A stretch of DNA of 64,000 bases from Roseiarcus sp036513315. Lineage in GTDB: Bacteria; Pseudomonadota; Alphaproteobacteria; Rhizobiales; Beijerinckiaceae. The DNA is taken from assembly GCA_036513315.1 (NCBI GenBank), contig DATBZF010000080.1, positions 1 through 64,000 on the forward strand, in the 5' to 3' direction. This document shows, in pieces, positions 1 to 7,753 of this stretch. The notes under the pieces are model-generated. The model saw only the letters and a program-made list of their open reading frames with translations, had not been told where the DNA came from and did no database searches. A program made the position numbers and the translations under genes. Numbering within the stretch: position 1 is the first letter of the stretch; every line of letters begins with the position of its first letter.

Positions 1-202
1 AGCGGTGAAACACGCTCCGCCATGCGAAACGATGGATCATACTCGACCGTTTCAGTTGTCGTTGGTCTCGCGCTGGCGCGGCCCGCGCCTTCTTCCTGAG
101 AACCGGCCCGGACGAATGCTCTTGAAGCTTTTGTCTCCATTGTGAACCTGCACAATTACGAGCGGTAATCCGGACGAATGCTTCGCATTTCGCCTTGTGA
201 AC
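1..202. other. Intergenic, no gene recognised
   Basis: No convincing coding region is seen in the first 200 bases on either strand. A short module around 168-195 (an inverted GAATGC/GCATTC motif) also occurs near 12103, 28618 and 44823, so the stretch is at least partly repeat-derived. The rest holds nothing I can name. Confidence 0.5.
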
Positions 203-271
203 CAATCCAGACGAAGGCTTTCAAAAGCTCAGTCTGGATTGCTTCGTCGCTTCGCTCCCTCGCAATGACGG
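203..271 (+). repeat. Family C palindromic repeat, truncated copy
   Basis: The right arm at 233-271 is identical over 39 bases to the right arm of the perfect palindrome at 20641-20737. Only about nine bases of the left arm remain, at 203-211. A third copy lies at 49389-49479. The sequence is non-coding and sits downstream of the livK terminator. It is a dispersed REP-like element. Confidence 0.85.
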
Positions 272-365
272 AGAGTGATTCCAATAGAAAGCAGCATACT
301 CTCTAGCGCCGCCTCGCTGCGTCCGACTGGGACCGGCGTGATTTCGAGCGCAAATTCAAGCCAAT

Positions 366-390
366 AAAAAGCCCGCCGTCGCCGGCGGGC
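366..390 (-). terminator. Intrinsic terminator of the liv operon
   Basis: An 8 bp GC stem (371-378 with 383-390) closes a 4-base loop. On the minus strand it is followed by five T (370-366). It lies about 30 bases beyond the livK stop. The plus strand also has a T-rich tail (391-400), so it could act in both directions. Confidence 0.85.
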
Positions 391-421
391 TTTTCCTTTT
401 TCAGGCTTCAGCGCTTGGGGC

Positions 422-1540
422 TTAGCTGCGCTGCTTGTAGGTGATCTTGCCGTCGTCGCCCTTCTTCCAGACGTACCAGACGAAGTCGACGCTGGTGCGG
501 TCGCCCTTCTTGTCATAAGCGATGTCGCCGATCACGGTCTTGAACGTGATGCCGGAATGCATGACTTCGGCGATCTTCTTCGGATCGAGCGAATTGGCCT
601 TTTCGGCCGCCTGCTTGATGATCTGCACGCCGGCGTAGGAATAAAGCGTGTAGGCTTCGGGCTCATATCCTTTGGCGCGGAACGCCGCGACAATGTCCTT
701 GGCCGACGCGTTGTTGCGGGGATCGGGACCGAACGACATGAACGTGCCTTCGACGCCGGGTCCGCCAATCGAGGCGAATTCGTTGTCGGTGATGCCGTCG
801 CCCGAAATGACGATGGTGTTCATGCCCTGGTCGCGCATCTGACGGATGATGAGACCGCCTTCGGTATGCAGGCCGCCCCACATCAGATAGTCGGCGCCGG
901 AGGCCTTGATCTTCGACACGATCGCCGAATAATCCTTCTCGCCGGTGTTCACGCCTTCATACAGAACTTCCTTCTTGCCGCCGGCGTTCATGGCGACCCG
1001 GGCGGCGTCGGCGAGGCCTTGGCCGTAAGTGGTCTTGTCATGGACGATGGCGATCTTCTTGTCTTTCAGTTCGCCAAGCGCGAGATCGGCCCACAACTTG
1101 CCTTGCTGGTCGTCACGGCCGCAGGTACGGAACGTATCCCATAGGCCGCGCTCGGTGACCTTCGGATTGGTCGCCGATGGGGTGATCATCAGAATGCCGT
1201 TATCGGCATAGACTTCGGAGGCGGGGATGGTGACGCCCGAGTTGAAATGGCCGATCACGAATTTGACGCCGTCGCCGACGAATTTATTGGCGACCGATAC
1301 GCCCTGTTTGGGATCGGAAACGTCGTCGCCCTGTTCGACTTCGATTTTCTGACCAAGGATGCCGCCGGCGGCGTTGATGTCCTCCGCCGCCTGCGCGACG
1401 CCATGGGTCAACTGGGCCCCGAACGAGGCGTTAGGGCCGGTGATGGGTCCGGCGACGCCAAGCTTGATCTGGGCGCTCGCGGCGCCGGCAAAGGCTAGGC
1501 CCGCGGCGAGCACGAGACCGGTTAGCCAAATCTTCTTCAT
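422..1540 (-). CDS. livK: Branched-chain amino-acid type ABC transporter substrate-binding protein
   Basis: This 372-residue protein is the periplasmic binding component of a HAAT-family importer. It has a Sec signal peptide (MKK, then a hydrophobic stretch, cleavage likely after ASA near residue 23) and a type I periplasmic-binding fold starting IKLGVAGPITG. It also shows the family pattern ITPSATNP and a central hinge with HDKTTYGQG. Its length fits LivK/BraC. It is the last gene of the minus-strand liv cluster and is separated from the DUF6867-type gene by a 152-base gap with a small hairpin, which may allow its own expression level. A GGGAG ribosome site precedes the ATG. The ligand could be leucine/isoleucine/valine or another amino acid; the sequence does not decide. 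Confidence 0.9.
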   Translation of the reverse strand: MKKIWLTGLVLAAGLAFAGAASAQIKLGVAGPITGPNASFGAQLTHGVAQAAEDINAAGGILGQKIEVEQGDDVSDPKQGVSVANKFVGDGVKFVIGHFNSGVTIPASEVYADNGILMITPSATNPKVTERGLWDTFRTCGRDDQQGKLWADLALGELKDKKIAIVHDKTTYGQGLADAARVAMNAGGKKEVLYEGVNTGEKDYSAIVSKIKASGADYLMWGGLHTEGGLIIRQMRDQGMNTIVISGDGITDNEFASIGGPGVEGTFMSFGPDPRNNASAKDIVAAFRAKGYEPEAYTLYSYAGVQIIKQAAEKANSLDPKKIAEVMHSGITFKTVIGDIAYDKKGDRTSVDFVWYVWKKGDDGKITYKQRS

Positions 1541-1599
1541 ACCCTACTCCCTCTGTTTCGGGCGCGCCAAAAAAGGTCGCCCACTCGGTAGAAACTCCA

Positions 1600-1619
1600 A
1601 TCCCACCTTGGCGTGGGAT
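1600..1619. other. Intercistronic hairpin upstream of livK
   Basis: A 7 bp inverted repeat (ATCCCAC at 1600-1606, GTGGGAT at 1613-1619) lies between the DUF6867-type gene and livK. There is no T run on the minus strand, so it is not a standard terminator. It could be an mRNA processing or stabilising structure that lets livK accumulate above the permease genes. Confidence 0.4.
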
Positions 1620-1700
1620 CAGACCTTGTTTTTCCTTAAAAGTCACCTGAAATTGCGGATGTTTAAGGATTCTTTCGTCGCCTGATGAACGCCCGAGGCC

Positions 1701-2048
1701 CTAGCGGGATCGCCAGTTCAGGCCGACCTTTTCGTATGACCAGGAATATTGCGTCGCCATCTGCGTCGCCCGCATCGACTTGTAGCTGAGCCATGCGACA
1801 ACCAGCAGAATGACGAAAGTGACGAGATAATAGTGCACCGACGAAAGCTCTTCCTGGAAGAGCGAGAAGTGCAGAAAGCGCACGGCGGCCGAGAGAACCG
1901 CCATATAGGGCGCGATCAGCCAGACCGGGCTCCAGGTCTTGGCGAGCGCGCGTCCGCTGGAGGCGGCGGCCGCCGCTCCCAGCACCGTCAACAGCACGAA
2001 AACGAACAGGCCATTGTCGGTGTCGGCCCAGAGAATCCCTGACATCAA
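1701..2048 (-). CDS. DUF6867-type small membrane protein of liv operon
   Basis: A 115-residue protein with three predicted membrane segments (about residues 10-30, 40-62 and 70-92) and a basic, aromatic C-terminus ending YEKVGLNWRSR. I recognise it as resembling the small membrane proteins (DUF6867) that accompany liv-type transporter genes in alphaproteobacteria. The start codon overlaps the livF stop by 4 bases (2045-2048), so it is translationally coupled to the transporter. Its function is unknown. The constant position between livF and livK suggests a membrane accessory role in this uptake system, which is inference. The family name is from memory and was not searched. Confidence 0.75.
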   Translation of the reverse strand: MMSGILWADTDNGLFVFVLLTVLGAAAAASSGRALAKTWSPVWLIAPYMAVLSAAVRFLHFSLFQEELSSVHYYLVTFVILLVVAWLSYKSMRATQMATQYSWSYEKVGLNWRSR

Positions 2049-2809
2049 TGGCCCCCTTCGAGATAGGCGGCGCGCACTTCGGGTCTCGCCAGCAATTCTG
2101 CGCCTGAGCCTTGCATCGTGATCTGTCCGTTGACCATTACGTAACCGCGGTGGGCGAGTTTCAGCGCGTGGAAGGCATTCTGCTCGACAAGAAAGACCGT
2201 GAGGCCCTGCGTCTTGTTGAGATCGGCGATCACGTTGAAGATCTGCTTGACGATCAGAGGGGCGAGGCCGAGCGAAGGCTCGTCGAGCAGCAACAGGCGC
2301 GGGCGGCTCATCAGCGCGCGCGCGATCGCCAGCATTTGCTGCTCGCCGCCCGACAGCGTGCCGCCCCGTTGCGGCGCCCGTTCCTTGAGACGCGGGAACA
2401 TCGTGAACACCCGCTCCAGATCGTCATCGAAATGGGCGAAATTGTCGATCGATGCGCCCATCTGCAAATTCTCGAAGACGGTCATGCGCGGAAATATGCG
2501 CCGACCCTCGGGCGACTGGGCGATCGACAAACGCGCGATCTCATGCATCGAAAGGCGCGTGATGTCGCGCCCATCGAAGACGATGGAGCCGCGCCGGGCG
2601 CGCGGAGAGCCGCAAATCGTCATCATCGTCGTCGATTTGCCCGCGCCATTGGCGCCGATCAGCGTGACGATCTCGCCCTCGTTGACGTCGATATCGACGC
2701 CTTTGAGCGCCTGGATCTTGCCATAGAACGTCTCGACGCCGCGCACCGTCAGAAGGGCTTTCCCCGTGACGGAAACCGGCGCGGCTATGGTCATGCTCGC
2801 GACGCTCAT
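2045..2809 (-). CDS. livF: Branched-chain amino-acid ABC transporter ATP-binding protein LivF
   Basis: A 254-residue ABC ATPase of the LivF subfamily. It has Walker A GANGAGKST (residues 52-60), signature LSGGEQQ, Walker B LLLLDEPSLGL and switch region LVEQN. The N-terminal ~18 residues are an extra tail before the ATPase core. It pairs with LivG to energise the LivHM permease at the inner face of the membrane. The gene overlaps livG upstream by 4 bases (2806-2809) and the small membrane protein downstream by 4 bases, so all are coupled. Confidence 0.93.
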   Translation of the reverse strand: MSVASMTIAAPVSVTGKALLTVRGVETFYGKIQALKGVDIDVNEGEIVTLIGANGAGKSTTMMTICGSPRARRGSIVFDGRDITRLSMHEIARLSIAQSPEGRRIFPRMTVFENLQMGASIDNFAHFDDDLERVFTMFPRLKERAPQRGGTLSGGEQQMLAIARALMSRPRLLLLDEPSLGLAPLIVKQIFNVIADLNKTQGLTVFLVEQNAFHALKLAHRGYVMVNGQITMQGSGAELLARPEVRAAYLEGGH

Positions 2810-3717
2810 GTCCCGATCTCCGCTTCGACGACAGCCAGTTCTTCCTCGTCGGCGACGCCGAGATAGGCGGCGATCACTTTGGGATCGTTGCGAACGTCGA
2901 CCGGCGTGCCGTCGGCGATCTTGGTGCCGTAATCGAGCACAACGACATGATCGGAAATCTGCATGACGACCGACATGTCATGTTCGATGAGGAGAATCGA
3001 CACGTGATGCTGGTCGCGGATGGCGTTCAAGAGGATGTTGAGATCGGCCGATTCACGCGGATTGAGGCCGGCGGCCGGTTCGTCGAGGCAGAGCAGGATT
3101 GGATCGGTACACATGGCGCGGGCGATTTCGAGCCGCCGCTGCGCGCCATAGGGCAGTTCGCCCGCCGGATCGTCGGCGCGATCGAGAAGATTGATCTTAT
3201 CGAGCCAATAGGTCGCCCGCTCCACCGCTTCGGCCTCGCTGGCCCGATAGGACGGCGCGCCGAACATGCCGAGCACTGTAAAGCCGCTCGCCTGCATCAG
3301 TTTGTTGTGATGGGCGACCATCAGGTTTTCCAACACCGTCATGCCCTGGAACAGGCGAATGTTCTGGAAAGTTCGGGCGACCCTTGCTCGCAAAGCGATT
3401 TCATTGCCGGCCATGCGTTCGAGCAAATAGAGTTCGCCGCCGTCCGATTTCACATGCCGGTTTGGCGACCTGGTCAGCGCCTCGACATCGGCGGCGGCGG
3501 CGACGCCCGCTCTGGCCAGCGCCAGACGCCCTTCAGTCGGTTTGTAAAAGCCGGTGACGCAATTGAAGACAGTGGTCTTGCCGGCCCCGTTCGGCCCGAT
3601 CAGCGCGGTGATGTCGCCGCGGCCGACTTGGAAGGAAAGATCGCTGACAGCGACGAGGCCGCCAAATCGCATGGTCAAATGTTCGACGACGAGGAGAGGG
3701 TCGGTCATCCAGCGCAT
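2806..3717 (-). CDS. livG: Branched-chain amino-acid ABC transporter ATP-binding protein LivG
   Basis: I place the start at the ATG at 3717, which shares one base with the livM stop (TGATG). The longer open frame to 3918 would run 200 bases into livM. The resulting 303-residue protein has Walker A GPNGAGKT (41-48) and an extended region before ARVARTFQNIRLF, as is usual for LivG. The signature is degenerate (GELPYGAQRRLEIARAM), Walker B is LLCLDEPAAGL and the H-loop is LLIEHDM. It is the partner ATPase of LivF. A second in-frame ATG three codons downstream is also possible. Confidence 0.92.
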   Translation of the reverse strand: MRWMTDPLLVVEHLTMRFGGLVAVSDLSFQVGRGDITALIGPNGAGKTTVFNCVTGFYKPTEGRLALARAGVAAAADVEALTRSPNRHVKSDGGELYLLERMAGNEIALRARVARTFQNIRLFQGMTVLENLMVAHHNKLMQASGFTVLGMFGAPSYRASEAEAVERATYWLDKINLLDRADDPAGELPYGAQRRLEIARAMCTDPILLCLDEPAAGLNPRESADLNILLNAIRDQHHVSILLIEHDMSVVMQISDHVVVLDYGTKIADGTPVDVRNDPKVIAAYLGVADEEELAVVEAEIGT

Positions 3718-5117
3718 CAGCCGTGCCCCTCTTTGACGAGGGAGCCGGATACTGCCTTTTTCTCCTTGAGAAAGATCGAAGGCAGGCGCGTCGAGACGAA
3801 ACCTCGCGGCCGCAGGATCATCATGACGACCATGGCGAGGCCGAACAGCAGTCCGCGATATTGCGCGGGGTCGAAATCCGGGATCCCGAAGATTGTTTGC
3901 ATCAATTGGCGCATCCATTCGAGTTCGCGCAGCAGTTCGAAACCGCCGATCAGGAAAACCGCGGCGAGCGCGACGCCGATCTGCGAGCCCATGCCGCCCA
4001 GCACGACGATGGCGAGGATCGTCGCTGATTCGTTGAAGGTGAAGCTCTCAGGGCTGATGAAGCCCTGGCGCACGGCGAAGAACGACCCGGCGAGGCCGCC
4101 GAAAAAGGCGCCAAGCGCAAAGGCGGTGAGCTTGGTGTTGCGGGTGTTGATGCCGAGCGAGCGGCACGCGATCTCATCTTCGCGCAAAGCCTCCCAGGCG
4201 CGCCCGATCGGCAGCCGCCGCAGGCGCAGGGTGACGAAATTGGTGATCAGCGCGAGGGCGAGGATCACGTAATAGAGGAATATCTTGCTATGGATCGGCG
4301 AATATTCGAGGCCGAAGAATTCGGCGAAACTACCGGGCGCGTCGCGCATCGGCAGTCCGAAGAAACTCACCTTCGGAATCGAGGCGATGCCGGCATAGCC
4401 GCCGGAAAACGGGATCCAGTTGATGAGCACGAGCCGGATCATTTCGCCGAAGGCGAGCGTGACGATCGCCAGATAGTCGCCGCGCAGGCGCAGGACCGGA
4501 AAGCCGAGGATCATGCCCCAGAAGGCGGCGAGAATGCCAGCCAGCGGCAGGCATATCCAGAACGACCAGCCGAAGGTGGTCGCCAACAGAGCATAGGCAT
4601 AGGCGCCGACGGCGTAGAAGGCGACATAGCCGAGATCCAGCAGGCCGGCGAGGCCGACGACGATATTGAGACCCCAACCCAACATCACATAGATCAGGAT
4701 CTGGATGCCATAAGAGTCGATCCACTTGAGCGAGCCGGATGATCCGAGCGAAGCCCATACCGCCAGCGGAAATACGACCAGCACCGCGAGGCCGAAGGCG
4801 CCGATATAGCGCCCGATGAAGGCAGCGCTCGCCGAAGGCGCCGCGGCCGCGACGACCGGACGGTCCGCGACCGGCCGCGCCTGATATAACGAGACGGACA
4901 GCCGTCCCGCGAACGCAATCGCGCAAATGACGACCACCGCCCAGGGGCGCCAGGTCAGAAACAGATTGCCGTCGTTGTCCGATTCGGCATGCAGCATGAT
5001 GATGGGGAAGCAGAGCAGGAACGCCAGCACGGCGGCGGCGATGGCGTCCTTGATCATCGCGGCGCCGATGCCGGTGGTCGCGCTGGCGGCGTCGATCTTA
5101 TGTGTGGTGGCCGTCAT
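3717..5117 (-). CDS. livM: Branched-chain amino-acid ABC transporter permease LivM
   Basis: A 466-residue inner-membrane permease. The core from about residue 120 onward has the LivM pattern (GLLDLGYVAFYAVGAYAYAL, RLRGDYLAIVTLAFGEMIRL, then the cytoplasmic ATPase-contact motif with EDEIACRSLGIN). The N-terminal ~120 residues add two or three hydrophobic segments (near 22-42, 58-75 and 108-128), giving a longer protein than the ~350-residue minimal LivM. Such extended LivM proteins are common in rhizobia. It follows livH by 2 bases and shares one base with livG. Confidence 0.92.
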   Translation of the reverse strand: MTATTHKIDAASATTGIGAAMIKDAIAAAVLAFLLCFPIIMLHAESDNDGNLFLTWRPWAVVVICAIAFAGRLSVSLYQARPVADRPVVAAAAPSASAAFIGRYIGAFGLAVLVVFPLAVWASLGSSGSLKWIDSYGIQILIYVMLGWGLNIVVGLAGLLDLGYVAFYAVGAYAYALLATTFGWSFWICLPLAGILAAFWGMILGFPVLRLRGDYLAIVTLAFGEMIRLVLINWIPFSGGYAGIASIPKVSFFGLPMRDAPGSFAEFFGLEYSPIHSKIFLYYVILALALITNFVTLRLRRLPIGRAWEALREDEIACRSLGINTRNTKLTAFALGAFFGGLAGSFFAVRQGFISPESFTFNESATILAIVVLGGMGSQIGVALAAVFLIGGFELLRELEWMRQLMQTIFGIPDFDPAQYRGLLFGLAMVVMMILRPRGFVSTRLPSIFLKEKKAVSGSLVKEGHG

Positions 5118-5119
5118 GG

Positions 5120-6037
5120 CTACACCTTCTCGATTTCGGGTCGGCCAAGAATGCCCGACGGCATGAAGATGAGCGTGATGGCAAGGATTGCGAAAGCGGC
5201 GACATCCTTATAGTCGGTGGAGAAATAGGAGGACCAGAAGACCTCGATCAGGCCGATCAGCAAGCCGCCCAGCACGGCGCCGGGCAACGAACCTATGCCT
5301 CCCAGCACCGCGGCGGTGAAGGCTTTCACGCCGGGCAGGAAGCCGTCCGAAAAATTCACGACGCCGTAATACATCATGTAAAGAACGCCGGCGACCGCCG
5401 CCAGCGAGGCGCCGATGACGAAAGTGATCGATATCGTGCGGTCGACGTCGATGCCGAGCAGCGCGGCCATCTTGCGGTCTTGTTCGCAGGCGCGTTGCGC
5501 CCGCCCGAGCGCCGTCTTCTGGACCAGGTACCAGAAGGCGAACAGCAGGACGGCGGTGACGAAGCCGATGACCAGTTGCTTGTATTGCAAGGTCACGTCA
5601 TAGGCCCCGCCGGGCGAAAAATGAATGACTTCGTTGAACATCGGCGGCACCGGCTTGTTGCGCGGGCCCTGCACGACTTGGACGAAGTTCGACAGGAAGA
5701 TCGACATGCCGATCGCTGAAATCAGCGGCGCCAGCCGGAACGAGCCGCGCAGCGGCCGATAGGCGAGGCGCTCGATCGTCCAGTTCCAGACCGAGGTCAG
5801 CACCATGCCGGCGATCAGGACAATGACGAAGGCGAGAGCCAGCGACGTCACGCCGAGAATCTTGGTGAGCACCAGAAAGACCAGCAATGCGATGAAGGCC
5901 GACAGCATGAACAAGTCGCCATGCGCGAAATTCACCATGCCGATGATGCCAAAGACCATCGTATAGCCGATGGCGATGAGTCCATAGATCGAACCGAGCG
6001 TAAGCCCGTTGATCAGCTGCTGCAGGAAATTGCCCAT
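5120..6037 (-). CDS. livH: Branched-chain amino-acid ABC transporter permease LivH
   Basis: A 305-residue permease and the first gene of the minus-strand liv operon. I chose the ATG at 6037 (MGNFLQQLINGL), which matches the usual LivH N-terminus and has a GGGGAG site about 11 bases upstream. The longer frame adds ten residues of no clear origin. Family motifs are GLIAIGYTMVFGIIGMVNFAHG near the start, the cytoplasmic loop RACEQDRKMAALLGID, and GGIGSLPGAVLGGLLIGLIE near the end. About eight membrane segments are expected. The promoter should lie in 6040-6200. Confidence 0.92.
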   Translation of the reverse strand: MGNFLQQLINGLTLGSIYGLIAIGYTMVFGIIGMVNFAHGDLFMLSAFIALLVFLVLTKILGVTSLALAFVIVLIAGMVLTSVWNWTIERLAYRPLRGSFRLAPLISAIGMSIFLSNFVQVVQGPRNKPVPPMFNEVIHFSPGGAYDVTLQYKQLVIGFVTAVLLFAFWYLVQKTALGRAQRACEQDRKMAALLGIDVDRTISITFVIGASLAAVAGVLYMMYYGVVNFSDGFLPGVKAFTAAVLGGIGSLPGAVLGGLLIGLIEVFWSSYFSTDYKDVAAFAILAITLIFMPSGILGRPEIEKV

Positions 6038-6489
6038 GCGCGGCCGTACTCCCCCGTTTGTGACCACAGCGCCCGGGACCGGCCCGTCTTTCGACCGGAG
6101 CGAAACCCGAGGTCCTATTCTTACTCCACGGTCCGGCTTGCCGGCCTTGGTTTTCAGTTAGCAAGTTCCGGGCCAGAAGCGCCGGCGATTAAACATATGA
6201 TTTCTTACAAAAAACAAATAGCGTCGTTGCGCTCCGGTTCAGAATATCGTCGATGTTGACCGCATCGTTGCTGCAAGCAATTGCATGCCGCCGCATGTTT
6301 GACAATATCGGCTGTGCGCTCAAACTGGCGATCCATGTGCGAATCTTTCGCGCCCACGAGGGTGGCGCGCGAGGGAGCGGATGGGTCGGGGACACGAGGC
6401 GTCGTAGCGCGACGCCTGCGAATGAAATATCGCGCCGGCTGCTCGATTGTGTCGAGACGGCCGGGCTGAACGCGTGAAAGGAAACGCCA
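6038..6489. other. Divergent intergenic region between livH and coxG
   Basis: This 450-base gap separates two divergent operons and must hold their promoters. A TTGACA hexamer occurs at 6299-6304 on the plus strand, but no good -10 follows at 17 bases, so I do not call a promoter. Short open frames on both strands have no ribosome sites or recognisable products. Nothing else is seen. Confidence 0.5.
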
Positions 6490-6948
6490 ATGGCGATGAC
6501 AATGACGGGCGAGGTCACCTTGCCCGCCGACCGGCCGAGGGTCTGGGCGTTGCTCAATGATCCCGAGGTTCTCAAGGCCAGCATTCCTGGCTGCCAGTCG
6601 CTGGAGAAGACCAGCGACACGTCGTTCGCGGCGATCGTCAAGATCAAGATCGGTCCGGTCGGCGCCAGTTTCAAAGGCAAGGTGCAACTCTCCGATATCG
6701 ATCCGCCTAATGGCTATACAATTGGCGGCGAAGGCGAGGGCGGCATCGCCGGCTTCGCCAATGGGGGCGCCAAGGTTGTTCTTGCCGACGCGCCGGAGGG
6801 CACCCTCCTAAAGTATGACGTGCAGGCCAATGTTGGCGGCAAGATCGCGCAGCTCGGCTCGCGGCTGATCGATGGCGTCGCCAAGAAAATGGCCGACCAG
6901 TTCTTCGCCAATCTGGCCAAGGCCGCGGTGGAGCCCGGCGCTTCCTGA
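6490..6948 (+). CDS. coxG: CoxG family protein (SRPBCC), CO dehydrogenase subunit G-like
   Basis: A 152-residue protein of the CoxG/SRPBCC fold, with the typical opening MTGEVTLPADRPRVWALLND, the IPGCQSLEK motif and the C-terminal helix GSRLIDGVAKKMADQFF. CoxG proteins are encoded with Mo-hydroxylases. In Oligotropha, CoxG is membrane-linked and thought to help anchor the enzyme or carry quinone, but the exact role is unsettled. This copy lacks the long C-terminal membrane anchor of the longer CoxG proteins. A GGAAA ribosome site precedes the ATG. It opens the plus-strand cluster, 199 bases before coxS. Confidence 0.9.
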   Translation: MAMTMTGEVTLPADRPRVWALLNDPEVLKASIPGCQSLEKTSDTSFAAIVKIKIGPVGASFKGKVQLSDIDPPNGYTIGGEGEGGIAGFANGGAKVVLADAPEGTLLKYDVQANVGGKIAQLGSRLIDGVAKKMADQFFANLAKAAVEPGAS

Positions 6949-7147
6949 GAGGCGGCGTGGCTGATCCTCAACGGGCGCTTTCGGACAACTTGACCTTGAC
7001 GGCGGCTTTGGACAATCTGATGCGACTTGGCCAATCGGTCAGATCGCCTTGCGAAGGAGGCGCTCAAATCCGATCTTATCCATTCCATTTCATTCCATGC
7101 GCCCGATGGGGCTGTCTGGACAAACATAAAATAAGGGAGGCTGATCT

Positions 7148-7642
<495 letters not shown>

Positions 7643-7663
7643 ATTCAATCGAGAGGAAACCGC

Positions 7664-7696
7664 ATGAAGTCCGGCCCGAACAACGAGGCTGGATGA
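7664..7696 (+). CDS. Ten-codon ORF between coxS and coxL
   Basis: ATG at 7664 is preceded by GAGAGGAAAC and opens a ten-codon frame (MKSGPNNEAG) ending TGA at 7694-7696, 57 bases before the chosen coxL start. The ribosome site is as good as those of the real genes nearby. It may be a vestigial start, a leader that tunes coxL translation, or chance. No family is recognisable in so short a peptide. Confidence 0.3.
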   Translation: MKSGPNNEAG

Positions 7697-7753
7697 TCAT
7701 TGATCGGCCGATCGACCCGCTGGGGCGAGATCGGCGACACCAGGGAGACATTC

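Noticed and set aside
3718..3918. Upstream extension of LivG
   Set aside because: It would overlap livM by 200 bases; the ATG at 3717 shares one base with the livM stop and gives a normal LivG.
6299..6327. Promoter of coxG with TTGACA at 6299
   Set aside because: No acceptable -10 hexamer lies 16-18 bases downstream, and the site is 160 bases from the gene.
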